Source: Crocinitomicaceae bacterium
GTDB taxonomy: Bacteria; Bacteroidota; Bacteroidia; Flavobacteriales_D; Crocinitomicaceae
Length of the DNA: 54,851 nt
NCBI GenBank assembly: GCA_024643725.1
Contig: JAHEMJ010000004.1
Coordinates: 1-54,851, forward strand
Direction of reading: 5' to 3'
Within the stretch, counting starts at the first letter, position 1. Each line of letters starts with the position of its first letter. Below, one piece after another: positions 6,206-14,365 of the stretch. A model generated the notes under the pieces. That model worked only from the letters and a program-made list of their open reading frames with translations, did no database searches and was not told where the DNA came from. The position numbers and the translations under genes are program-made.

Positions 6206-7096
6206 CTATCCCCCTAAAAAGGCTCCCTCCTTCAAGGAATACGGTGAAATGAAAATGCGTTTGGCCTGCAACTGTCGCAAGACCCACCGAGTTTTAATCG
6301 CTGCCAATGGTGCCATGCGCTTGCGTATCGCGATGATGTGTGGATTCTCGTCCCGCTCGGCTTGACTCGAAGCTATAATGCGATGTAACATGTCCATGAA
6401 ATGATCATATTGAACTTCATGTGCGCGTCCTTCGGCGATGAACGGTCGCTCATGCATGAGCTCAAAGAAGGTTTCAAAGCTTCCGGATGCACCGATGAGC
6501 ATGTGGCTGTTTAAGGAGCGTAAAAATGAGCCGCAGGCGGACTCTAAATAGTTTTCAAGGGTTTGGATATCCTCAGTGGACATCGGATCAGAAAAGTTAA
6601 ATAATTGGTAAATACGGGATACGCCTATATTGAAGGAATCCATGTCGATCACACCTTCTTCATCGGCTAAAATAAATTCCGTGCTTCCGCCACCAATGTC
6701 CATGATGACACCCGATTCTTCAAAGTCCATGGTTTGATGAACGCCACAGTAAATCAATTGAGCTTCTGCCAATCCTGAAATGACTTCGATGTGCAATCCC
6801 AATTCATCTTGTACTCGTTGGATTAATTCTGAACGATTTTCGGCATCGCGTATGGCTGAGGTGCCGATCGCTCGGATATCCTTAACGCCTTTTGATTGAC
6901 AGATCGCAACATAACGTGTCAAACAAACCACAGCACGTTCCATCGCATCCGACGTTATGCGTTTTTCGTGAATCCCTCCCATGCCGAGTGCAACGCCTTC
7001 TTTTTCGGAATGCAGCGTACGAATTTGTCCATCTGGAGCCATCTCTGCAATCATTAAATTGAATGTATTTGTACCTAAATCAATGAGTGCTTTCAT
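6206..7096 (-). CDS. Ppx/GppA-type phosphatase (exopolyphosphatase-like)
   Basis: This 296-residue protein has the ASKHA-fold signatures of Ppx/GppA: the phosphate-1 loop LIDLGTNTFNLMIAE at the N-terminus, IGTSAIRDAENR, and the phosphate-2 loop VMDIGGGSTEFILAD. The family hydrolyses polyphosphate from its end or the 5'-gamma phosphate of pppGpp. At about 300 residues it is the short form without the C-terminal HD domain, common in Bacteroidetes. It lies 14 bases behind the ABC permease gene, so it is probably in the same transcript. Which substrate it prefers cannot be told. Confidence 0.88.
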   Translation of the reverse strand: MKALIDLGTNTFNLMIAEMAPDGQIRTLHSEKEGVALGMGGIHEKRITSDAMERAVVCLTRYVAICQSKGVKDIRAIGTSAIRDAENRSELIQRVQDELGLHIEVISGLAEAQLIYCGVHQTMDFEESGVIMDIGGGSTEFILADEEGVIDMDSFNIGVSRIYQLFNFSDPMSTEDIQTLENYLESACGSFLRSLNSHMLIGASGSFETFFELMHERPFIAEGRAHEVQYDHFMDMLHRIIASSQAERDENPHIIAIRKRMAPLAAIKTRWVLRQLQAKRIFISPYSLKEGAFLGG

Positions 7097-7110
7097 GGCA
7101 ATGAAATTCG

Positions 7111-8439
7111 TTAAGACTTAAACATGCGCCAAATTTGTGTCCATCGCAAACGATGTCCAAATTGAAGTATGCCATTTTTGTACAGTCGACCTGCGATTTG
7201 CAACATCAACACAGCTGAAAGTAAAATAATGAATAAGTGAATCCAAATGAGGTAATAGGACTCAATCGGAACGCCTTGCGCCAATTGAATCATGACCACC
7301 ATCGGTGCGGTAAATGGCACATAACTCATCCATCCCGCAAAGGTGGAATCCGGATATTGAATGTACATGTATCCCGATAAAATGGAAAAGCCAAGCAACA
7401 ATAATATCGGCATGACAAATTGTTGTCCGTCGCTTTCAGTTCCTGTCATCGCGCCAATCATGCTGAAGAATGCTCCGTAGAAATAATACGCCGCCATGAA
7501 GAAGAGGACAAAGTGTATGCTCATCCAAACATAATCAATGCGGGCATAGACCAAATCCAAAATTGGATTGCTACTCATTCCTTCTTGCGTGGCAATCACT
7601 TGCGATTGGACATCCGCGGACATCTGAACACCTTGCCAATTCGCTGGATTCAACATGTCAGGGAAAATCGTCTGACGGAAAATCCACAAACCTAATCCGA
7701 TTAACACCGACCAAACCAGCAATTGAAACAATGCCGCCAAAGCAATTCCGGTCATTTTTCCAAGCATCAGTTGACGTGGTTTCACGGCGGATAATAAAAC
7801 TTCCACAATGCGGTTGCTTTTCTCCTTTGCCGTACTGCGCAAGATGGTCATTCCGTATATTCCAATGAACAAGAATATCAAGGCTCCGAAGACAAATCCA
7901 ACCCAACTTTCTAGGTCACTGGACTCGTTTTTCGGATCGTAGACATTTCGAAAATCCATGATCAACGGTTGCTTGATGCGACGGAAATGATCCAAGGATA
8001 AATTCGTAAAGGATTCAACGACCAACTCTTCAATGCGTCGTTCCATTTGAAACTTCAATTGCATTTTGACATCCAACGAAGGATTCGTGCGGTAAAACAC
8101 AAAAGCTTTTTTGTTGATGAGGATTTTCTCGTTGATCTCCACCATTGCATCGAACTTTTGGTATTGGGACCCATCGCGGAATTCTTCAATTTCCACGTAA
8201 TCGTCAATAAAAAAGTAATGTACTTCGTGTTCGGCCTGTGCCATGACGCGGTGATCCATTAATTCTGCCGGATCAACAATTAATACATTGATGCTTTTTT
8301 TACCTTCATCTCCCGCTTTAAAGAGAAAAGCCAACATCACCAAACAAATGATGGGACCAATGAACAACATCCACAAGAACGTACGATTCCAAACGCGTTC
8401 CGACCATTCTCTTTTTGTTAGTAACCAGAAATTACGCAT
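7111..8439 (-). CDS. ABC-2 type transporter permease (NatB-like)
   Basis: The 442-residue protein starts MRNFWLLTKREWSERVWNRT and has one membrane segment near residues 22-42, a large extracytoplasmic loop of about 130 residues, and a cluster of further segments from about 180 on, including FVFGALIFLFIGIYGMTILR and ILLLLGFSILSGYMYI. The sequence after the second segment (TAKEKSNRIVEVLLSAVKPRQLMLGKM) is typical of NatB/YhaP exporters for Na+, drugs or unknown substrates. Its start overlaps the ATPase gene by 8 bases, so both form one exporter. Substrate unknown. Confidence 0.88.
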   Translation of the reverse strand: MRNFWLLTKREWSERVWNRTFLWMLFIGPIICLVMLAFLFKAGDEGKKSINVLIVDPAELMDHRVMAQAEHEVHYFFIDDYVEIEEFRDGSQYQKFDAMVEINEKILINKKAFVFYRTNPSLDVKMQLKFQMERRIEELVVESFTNLSLDHFRRIKQPLIMDFRNVYDPKNESSDLESWVGFVFGALIFLFIGIYGMTILRSTAKEKSNRIVEVLLSAVKPRQLMLGKMTGIALAALFQLLVWSVLIGLGLWIFRQTIFPDMLNPANWQGVQMSADVQSQVIATQEGMSSNPILDLVYARIDYVWMSIHFVLFFMAAYYFYGAFFSMIGAMTGTESDGQQFVMPILLLLGFSILSGYMYIQYPDSTFAGWMSYVPFTAPMVVMIQLAQGVPIESYYLIWIHLFIILLSAVLMLQIAGRLYKNGILQFGHRLRWTQIWRMFKS

Positions 8440-9358
8440 GAACTTCCTCCTTTCCTCGAATGATGTCGATGAATACTTCTTGCATCGACGGTAGTTTCTT
8501 TTCGATTAATTCCAATTCTACTTTCCCAACTAACGCGTTGATCAAATCGTTCATTTGACTCGTTCCACGCATTTTCAATTTCGCCATAAATCGATTGTCA
8601 CCAATTTCTTCGTGTCCAAGCAATTCAAAGTCTGTCCAAAGTGCATTCACAAATCCAATCATGTTTCCTTTGAATCGAACGACATATTCGCCTTGATTGT
8701 GTTGTTCACGTAAATTCCACACGGTGTCCTCGGCTAATTTTTTCGCTTCGTGAATCAAACTGGCGCGATCGCAAATTTCATCCACGCTTTGCATATTGTG
8801 TGTTGAAAGGATGATGGTTTTTCCACTCGCTTTCAATTCTTTCATTTCCGTTAATATCAATTCCACGTTCACGGGATCGAATCCACTCAATGGTTCATCT
8901 AGCACCAACAATTGCGGATCGTGCACCAAAGCGGCAATGAATTGCACTTTTTGCGCCATCCCTTTGGATAAGGATTCCACGCGTTTTGTACGCCAATCTT
9001 GAATCCCAAATTTCGTCAACCAATGGGTCACATTTCGCTGCGCTTCATGTTTGGTTAAGCCGCGCAATTGAGCGAGAAAAATCAATTGTTCTTCCACTTG
9101 CATGTTTTTATACAAGCCTCGTTCCTCGGGTAGGTAACCAATTTGCGCCAACTGTTGTTGCGCCATTAATTGTCCATTGAATCGAATGATTCCAGCATCG
9201 GCTTCAATGATTTGATTGATGATGCGGATCAAGGTTGTCTTCCCTGCTCCATTCGGACCAAGCAAGCCATAAATTTCTCCTTGTCCAACAGACAACGAAA
9301 CGTCATCAAGGGCCATTTTCCGTTGAAAGGATTTTTGAAGGTGATTGATTTCAAGCAT
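8432..9358 (-). CDS. ABC transporter ATP-binding protein (NatA-like)
   Basis: The 308-residue protein has Walker A GPNGAGKTTLIRI near residue 35, the ABC signature LSKGMAQKVQ, Walker B LLVLDEPLSGFDPVN and the H-loop STHNM. The extra 80-residue C-terminal domain is usual for NatA/YhaQ types. It powers the permease encoded directly behind it (8-base overlap). The start MLEINHLQKSF is the normal first strand for this family. It lies 34 bases behind the CPBP protease gene. Confidence 0.92.
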   Translation of the reverse strand: MLEINHLQKSFQRKMALDDVSLSVGQGEIYGLLGPNGAGKTTLIRIINQIIEADAGIIRFNGQLMAQQQLAQIGYLPEERGLYKNMQVEEQLIFLAQLRGLTKHEAQRNVTHWLTKFGIQDWRTKRVESLSKGMAQKVQFIAALVHDPQLLVLDEPLSGFDPVNVELILTEMKELKASGKTIILSTHNMQSVDEICDRASLIHEAKKLAEDTVWNLREQHNQGEYVVRFKGNMIGFVNALWTDFELLGHEEIGDNRFMAKLKMRGTSQMNDLINALVGKVELELIEKKLPSMQEVFIDIIRGKEEVHA

Positions 9359-9392
9359 AACAAGGGTAAAGCTAAAAAAAAGCGGAGAATTC

Positions 9393-10313
9393 CTACATGC
9401 TTCGCATGATTTCTTTCCAACTTGGCCAGCGATACATGCGTTTGAAGAGCAAAAATAAGCTCGGCAATAAGATCAATAAGAAAAAGAGTGAAGACCATCC
9501 CGATCCTGGATCTTGATGATTGATGAACAAAGCATCCGTTCGGAACACTTGCCAATCGGTCGTCACGAAAATAGCAGCAATGAGGTTATTCGCGGTGTGA
9601 TAACCTATGGCCAATTCCAAGCCATCATCCACAGTGGTAACTAATGCCAAAAACAATCCGGAGAGGAAATAATACACCAACATGTGGTAGCCCATTTCTT
9701 GCACTTCTGGATTTCCAATATGCATCAATCCAAACATCAGGGAACTTAATAAAATCGAAGTTCCGATGCGTTTAATGCGCAGTTTTAATCCCTTCAATAA
9801 ATAGGAACGAAACAACAATTCTTCACAAGCAGTTTGAATTGGCAACATCAGCAAACTCACCAGCAACAGAGGGAAAAACTTGGATGGATTAAACTGAAAG
9901 TTAAATGCTTGTCCGTGTCCAAAAGAATCGGCATAAATCTGAATGGACAAGAGTCCAACCATCACGATGAACATCAAAAAGAATGCGAAAAACAAGCGCT
10001 TCCATCGAAATGTTTCCATTGCGGTAAATGCTTGAATTAATGGACGTTGATGCATCCATCGATGGTGAATCAAAACACCCGTGAAAACAAGAAAATATGG
10101 AAAAAGTACCCAAAACAAAAAACGCGTGTGTCCCATTGTTTGATAGAACTCCGCATCCATGGATTGAATGGATAAGCTAGGGAAATTAAAGTGAATGTCG
10201 ACTAAAACCCCCAAGCTTCCAACAAAGTACAAAATGAAAATAAGGAGAATCCCACTGACATATGTCAAAGGTGAGTTGTTTCCCTTTTCAGCTAAATCGA
10301 TAAATTTCATCAA
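9393..10313 (-). CDS. CPBP family intramembrane metalloprotease
   Basis: The 306-residue, multi-spanning protein carries the Abi/CPBP motifs: [14 protein letters not shown] (E-E-x3-R), FGLMHIGNP (F-x3-H) and [11 protein letters not shown] (H-x3-N). Members include Rce1-type prenyl proteases and bacteriocin-immunity proteins; most bacterial ones have no known substrate. Its start codon overlaps the dnaJ stop by 4 bases, so it is translated with the chaperone operon. Whether it has a role in stress response is not clear from the sequence. Confidence 0.85.
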   Translation of the reverse strand: MMKFIDLAEKGNNSPLTYVSGILLIFILYFVGSLGVLVDIHFNFPSLSIQSMDAEFYQTMGHTRFLFWVLFPYFLVFTGVLIHHRWMHQRPLIQAFTAMETFRWKRLFFAFFLMFIVMVGLLSIQIYADSFGHGQAFNFQFNPSKFFPLLLVSLLMLPIQTACEELLFRSYLLKGLKLRIKRIGTSILLSSLMFGLMHIGNPEVQEMGYHMLVYYFLSGLFLALVTTVDDGLELAIGYHTANNLIAAIFVTTDWQVFRTDALFINHQDPGSGWSSLFFLLILLPSLFLLFKRMYRWPSWKEIMRSM

Positions 10314-11425
10314 TGGAACATGTCGCGCATGCGCTTAAAGAATCCTTTTTCTTTCTGTGCTGCGCTCGGACTAAAGTTCTCACTTTCTTTTAACTTTTCC
10401 AAGATTTCTTTTTCTTCTTTTGAAACCTCGGTTGGCGTATAGACATGAATGTGTACAAATTGATCTCCTGTGCCGTATCCTTGAACACTTGGCAATCCTT
10501 TACCACGTAGGCGTAAAACCTTACCACTTTGCGTCCCTGGTTCCACTTTGATTTTCGCTTTACCACCGATTGTTGGTACTTCAATGGACTCACCAAGTAC
10601 GGCATCTACGAAATTGATGTAAGCATCGAAATGTACGTTTTCGCCTTCGCGACGCAACTCTTCGTGCTCCACTTCTTCGATGACAACGATTAAATCTCCT
10701 GCCACTCCGTTAAATGGACCTGCATTCCCACGTCCTTGAACACTCAACTGCATGCCCTCCTCTACTCCTGCTGGAATTTCAATTTCGATGACTTCTTCTT
10801 GACGTTTCAATCCTTGCGCATCTGCATCCGCTGGTTTTTTGTCGATGGACTTCCCAGCACCTTGACAAACGTGGCAAGCCGATTGTGTTTGCATGGCACC
10901 TAAAAAAGTTTGGGCAACACGTGTGATGCGTCCAGTACCATTACAGGTTGAACAATTTTTATAGGTCACGCCTTCCGCGTTAACCAATTTGTTCACTTTG
11001 ATTTTCTTTTTAACCCCATTGGCAATTTCCTCCAAGGTTAATTTCATTTTTACACGAAGGTTGGTTCCACGAACAGTGCGGGATCCTCCTCCACTGCGAG
11101 ATCCACCAAAACTTCCACCGAAAGCACCACCGAAAATATCCCCAAATTGCGAGAAGATATCATCCATGTTCATGCCTCCACCGAAGCCACCTTGCCCACC
11201 CATTCCGGCGTGTCCAAAGCGATCGTATTGCGCACGTTTTTCGCTGTTACTCAATACTTCGTATGCTTCTGCAGCTTCTTTAAATTTATCCTCCGCAGTT
11301 GCATCATCTGGATTTTTATCCGGGTGATACTTAATCGCTAATTTGCGGTAAGCTTTTTTGATTTCCGCTTCATCGGCATTTTTGGAAACACCTAGAACTT
11401 CGTAATAATCTCTTTTTTGACTCAT
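10310..11425 (-). CDS. dnaJ: Chaperone DnaJ
   Basis: The protein has the J domain with HPD (YHPDKNP, residues about 33-39), a Gly/Phe-rich linker, a central region and a C-terminal client-binding region, 371 residues in total. DnaJ delivers unfolded clients to DnaK and stimulates its ATPase. The central zinc region has only two CxxCxGxG motifs (CSTCNGTG and CHVCQGAG) where classical DnaJ has four, so it probably forms one zinc site. I believe such shortened zinc regions occur in related Flavobacteriales. It lies 14 bases behind grpE in the same operon. Confidence 0.95.
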   Translation of the reverse strand: MSQKRDYYEVLGVSKNADEAEIKKAYRKLAIKYHPDKNPDDATAEDKFKEAAEAYEVLSNSEKRAQYDRFGHAGMGGQGGFGGGMNMDDIFSQFGDIFGGAFGGSFGGSRSGGGSRTVRGTNLRVKMKLTLEEIANGVKKKIKVNKLVNAEGVTYKNCSTCNGTGRITRVAQTFLGAMQTQSACHVCQGAGKSIDKKPADADAQGLKRQEEVIEIEIPAGVEEGMQLSVQGRGNAGPFNGVAGDLIVVIEEVEHEELRREGENVHFDAYINFVDAVLGESIEVPTIGGKAKIKVEPGTQSGKVLRLRGKGLPSVQGYGTGDQFVHIHVYTPTEVSKEEKEILEKLKESENFSPSAAQKEKGFFKRMRDMFH

Positions 11426-11439
11426 AATGTGGGTCCGGG

Positions 11440-11994
11440 TTATTGTCCTACGACTACTTTCGCAAAACGAATCACTTTATCGTTTAAATAATATCCTTTT
11501 TCTACGTCCTCGATGACCTTACCAACCATCTTTTTATCCGGTGCTGGAATGTTCGCAATTGCCTCGTGTAGGTCACTATCGAATTGAACTCCTTTGGCTT
11601 CCATGGCTTTCAATCCTTTTCCATCCAAAACTCCTTTCAATAAATTGTGAATCAAGTGAAAACCTTCTTTGATGCTGTCAGCATCGTCCAATTTTTCATT
11701 ATTGGCGATGGCACGTTCAAAGTTGTCCATCACAGGAAGTAACTTTTGAATTAAATCCTTGTTCGCCGTTGCAATGAGTTGCAAACGCTCTTCATTCGTG
11801 CGACGACGGTAATTTTCAAATTCAGCATACAAACGCAAAAAACGATCGTTTAACTCCGCATACTTCTCTTCTGCTGTTGGTTCTTTTGGAGCCTCTTCAC
11901 TTGTTTCTTCTACGTTCACTTCGGTTGTTTCCGTTGTCTCTTCGTGTTGATCTTGTGTTTGATCAGCTCTCAATTCGTCCTTCTCTTCTGACAT
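11440..11994 (-). CDS. grpE: Nucleotide exchange factor GrpE
   Basis: A 184-residue protein: a long acidic N-terminal segment, a coiled coil ([20 protein letters not shown]) and the GrpE beta-domain ending in [20 protein letters not shown], the family signature. GrpE releases ADP from DnaK. It is the first gene of the grpE-dnaJ-CPBP-exporter-ppx block and has a good Bacteroidetes-type promoter upstream. dnaK is not in the window. Confidence 0.95.
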   Translation of the reverse strand: MSEEKDELRADQTQDQHEETTETTEVNVEETSEEAPKEPTAEEKYAELNDRFLRLYAEFENYRRRTNEERLQLIATANKDLIQKLLPVMDNFERAIANNEKLDDADSIKEGFHLIHNLLKGVLDGKGLKAMEAKGVQFDSDLHEAIANIPAPDKKMVGKVIEDVEKGYYLNDKVIRFAKVVVGQ

Positions 11995-12025
11995 ATGTTG
12001 AAATTTTAATTCGTTTTTGGGTTCG

Positions 12026-12057
12026 CAAAGATAAGACCATTGTGAAAATTAAGTCAA
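12026..12057 (-). promoter_or_regulatory. grpE promoter (TTG-N21-TATCTTTG)
   Basis: On the minus strand TTG (12057-12055) and TATCTTTG (12033-12026) are 21 bases apart, an excellent match to the Bacteroidetes consensus. The -7 element is about 31 bases from the grpE start codon. I see no CIRCE-type inverted repeat. Confidence 0.65.
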
Positions 12058-12126
12058 GGTGTCAGCAAGTTTGTGCATTTCCTTGAAAAGTTGTCAGTAA
12101 AAATCATCAATCGTCAATTTTCAGCG

Positions 12127-12134
12127 TAAATTTG
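12127..12134 (+). promoter_or_regulatory. -7 element TAAATTTG upstream of the TraB/GumN gene
   Basis: TAAATTTG fits TAnnTTTG and lies 19 bases before the start codon. No TTG is placed at the right distance, so the promoter call is weaker. Confidence 0.4.
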
Positions 12135-12153
12135 TCGCACTAAGAATATCCCC

Positions 12154-13014
12154 ATGAACGTAATTACTCGCTTGTTGATTTTTGTCGGATGCATGCTATC
12201 CTTTTGCACCTTAAACGCTCAATTGCTTTATCAAATTTCCGGAAATGGGCTAACGAAAAACTCCTACATTTTTGGAACCATTCACACCATGCCAAAGGAA
12301 GATTTCAAGATGCCAAAAAAAGTATTAGACGCGTTAAAGTCCTCGGAAATGGTGGCCCTGGAAATTGACCTAAACATGACGATGTCCGAACAAATCGAAC
12401 TTGCTAAAATGACCTTGCTTCCGAATGGCGAAACGCTAAAAAATTACATGACGGATTCAGCATATACGAAACTTAAATCGTACTGCATGGATTCCCTTGC
12501 TTGGAAAGAAGCGAAATTCGAAAAATACAGCCACATGAAACCTTTCTTTTTTAGCTCTGTCGTGCTTCAAGAGAAAATTGGTAAACAAAAATCATTTGAA
12601 ATGGAATTCCAAAAATTGGCAAAGCAATACGATAAACCTTTGATGGGATTAGAAACGGTGATGTATCAAATGGAAACCATTGACCGCATTAGCATCAAGG
12701 ATCAAATTCCATTCATGGATGACTTTTCAAATATGTCGGATTTCAATGTTATGTTCGATTTGTACATGAAAGAAGACATCAAGGGATTGTACACCTTGAT
12801 TTCCTCTGAGACGGACATGCTTCCGGAATTTAACCACTGGTTTTTGGATGTGCGAAATGCCAATTGGATTCCGGTGATTGAAAAGCAAATCCATCAACAA
12901 GGAACCTTCATCGCTGTCGGTGCCGGACACCTCGGTGGAACAAATGGCGTCCTTGAGTTGTTACGCAAACAAGGATACGCGGTCGATGGAATAAGCGATC
13001 AATTAAAGAACTAA
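12154..13014 (+). CDS. TraB/GumN (TIKI-like) family protein
   Basis: The 286-residue protein has a signal peptide (MNVITRLLIFVGCMLSFCTL, cleaved near LNAQ) and the family pattern: GTIHTMPKEDF (G-T-x-H), MVALEIDL with an acidic residue, and near the end FIAVGAGHLGGTNGVLELL. The family includes plant/animal TIKI metalloproteases and the poorly understood GumN proteins, and is probably a metal-dependent hydrolase in the periplasm or on the surface. The conserved His and Glu residues are present, so it may be active; the substrate is not known. It is divergent from grpE. Confidence 0.82.
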   Translation: MNVITRLLIFVGCMLSFCTLNAQLLYQISGNGLTKNSYIFGTIHTMPKEDFKMPKKVLDALKSSEMVALEIDLNMTMSEQIELAKMTLLPNGETLKNYMTDSAYTKLKSYCMDSLAWKEAKFEKYSHMKPFFFSSVVLQEKIGKQKSFEMEFQKLAKQYDKPLMGLETVMYQMETIDRISIKDQIPFMDDFSNMSDFNVMFDLYMKEDIKGLYTLISSETDMLPEFNHWFLDVRNANWIPVIEKQIHQQGTFIAVGAGHLGGTNGVLELLRKQGYAVDGISDQLKN

Positions 13015-13027
13015 CAAACCGAAAGAT

Positions 13028-13077
13028 CATTAGCACTCCGCCGCGGCGGAAGCAAATTAGCACATTAGCAAATTAAC
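13028..13077. repeat. Intergenic repeat with palindrome TCCGCCGCGGCGGA
   Basis: The 65-base gap holds the 14-base palindrome TCCGCC-GC-GGCGGA (13037-13050) flanked by repeats of ATTAGCA (cattagcac before; aaattagcacattagcaaatta after). A second palindrome of the same type, with AC in the middle, lies at 54695-54708, so this looks like a dispersed intergenic repeat of this genome. Confidence 0.55.
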
Positions 13078-13079
13078 CC

Positions 13080-13799
13080 ATGAACACAGAATTTCAACGC
13101 ATCATCGAATACAGACGTTCAAATAGAAAGTTTGACGCGAACACACCCGTTCCAAACGAAGTGATTCAAACTAGCATCGAACGAGCGATACTTTCGCCGA
13201 ACAGCAGTAACATGCAACTTTGGGAATTCCATTGGATTCAGTCCAAGGACATGTTAGAAACGTTTGTTCCCTTGTGTCTTGGACAAAGTGCCGCACAAAC
13301 TGCGCAGCAGATGGTGGTTTTCGTGACACGCAAGGACAAATGGAAAAGCCGTGCAAAATGGAATTTAGACATGGTGAAATCAACCATTGAAGGTGAGCCA
13401 AACAAAGCTCAAAAAATGGGCATGAATTACTATGGCAAAATCATGCCGCTTGTCTATAGCAATGATCCATTTGGATTTATGAGTTTACTGCGTCGCAGCA
13501 TCAGTTTCTTCGCTGGACTCAGAAAACCTTTTGTTCGAACTGGGGGAATCGCAAATCAACGCATTGGCGCCCATAAATCCTGCGCACTTGCCGCACAAAC
13601 ATTTATGTTGTCAATCGCCGCTGAAGGATTCCATACGTGTCCAATGGAAGGGTTCGACGAGAAACGTGTCAAAAAGGCCTTAAACTTACCGAGAGGCGCT
13701 GAAATCAATATGATTATTTCAGTTGGACTTGGGACAGAACCGGGAATCTGGGGTCCGAGAATGCGCGTTCCAAATGAGGAGGTGATTTTTACCCATTAA
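13080..13799 (+). CDS. Nitroreductase family protein
   Basis: A 239-residue FMN-type nitroreductase-like protein: the N-terminal RRSNRKFDANTPVPNEVIQT and the helix ERAILSPNSSNMQLWEFHWI are the FMN-binding signature, and the C-terminal AAEGFHTCPMEGFDEKRVKK followed by LPRGAEINMIISVGLG is the second half of the fold. These enzymes reduce nitro or quinone compounds or act in flavin/iodotyrosine chemistry using NAD(P)H. The long middle insertion distinguishes it from the smallest types. Its stop codon overlaps that of the convergent gene by 4 bases. Confidence 0.85.
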   Translation: MNTEFQRIIEYRRSNRKFDANTPVPNEVIQTSIERAILSPNSSNMQLWEFHWIQSKDMLETFVPLCLGQSAAQTAQQMVVFVTRKDKWKSRAKWNLDMVKSTIEGEPNKAQKMGMNYYGKIMPLVYSNDPFGFMSLLRRSISFFAGLRKPFVRTGGIANQRIGAHKSCALAAQTFMLSIAAEGFHTCPMEGFDEKRVKKALNLPRGAEINMIISVGLGTEPGIWGPRMRVPNEEVIFTH

Positions 13800-14320
13800 T
13801 TTCCTTTACGGCACAGCTGTTCGAAATTCCGAATTCCGACGCGCAGCGCAGGTGACATCGGATGTTCTTGAATGAGTTCAATGACCGCATCAACTTCTTG
13901 TTTGATTTCTGGATAGCGTTCAACAAACGCCACTAACTTATACAAACCATACACGCGCAAAGCGACTTTATTCTCCTCGCTTTTTACGTGCAGGATTAAT
14001 GCATCGAGGAAATCGCTTTCGCGGTAATCTGTCAAGGGAAACTCCAACAAACAAACGAGCATATTTCGTAAAATGGACTGATGCTTCGACTGTAAAAAAC
14101 AATCGATAAAAGCGTGCTCATATGCTGCCAACAAGGTCCAATCGTGCTTTGCCACATGAATAAGCAACCAGGATGCGTGCGCCGGCAAAGGCGCTTTCTT
14201 CGTTCCCAAAGCCAGTTCAACGAGTGCTGGAATATCCTCGGGATGCGTGACAAAATGCCGATGCCATTCTGTAAACTTCGGTTCCTGAAACCGTGCAATT
14301 AAGGCTTCTTCTACGTTCAT
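13796..14320 (-). CDS. Hypothetical helical (HEAT-like) protein
   Basis: A 174-residue, all-helical soluble protein without a signal peptide. It shows a run of helix pairs (LVELALGTKKAPLPAHASWL, then HIVKHDW-like and ILRNMLVCLLEFPLTDYRES) that look like HEAT/ARM repeats. I do not recognise a named family. It starts 14 bases after the clpC terminator hairpin and may be read by leak-through or from its own promoter. A role as a protein-binding adaptor is only a guess. Confidence 0.65.
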   Translation of the reverse strand: MNVEEALIARFQEPKFTEWHRHFVTHPEDIPALVELALGTKKAPLPAHASWLLIHVAKHDWTLLAAYEHAFIDCFLQSKHQSILRNMLVCLLEFPLTDYRESDFLDALILHVKSEENKVALRVYGLYKLVAFVERYPEIKQEVDAVIELIQEHPMSPALRVGIRNFEQLCRKGN

Positions 14321-14333
14321 GTTTAGAAAAAGA

Positions 14334-14357
14334 AAAAGCGAGTTTACACTCGCTTTT
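14334..14357 (-). terminator. Hairpin terminator after clpC
   Basis: AAAAGCGAGT-GTAA-ACTCGCTTTT on the minus strand, followed by a T-rich tract (TCTTTTTC). It sits between the clpC stop codon and the start of the hypothetical HEAT-like gene, and would end or attenuate the clpC transcript. Confidence 0.7.
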
Positions 14358-14365
14358 CGTTGTTT

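Noticed and set aside
11147..11341. Possible small Pro-rich proteins opposite dnaJ.
   Set aside because: They are the complement of the Gly/Phe-rich linker of DnaJ.
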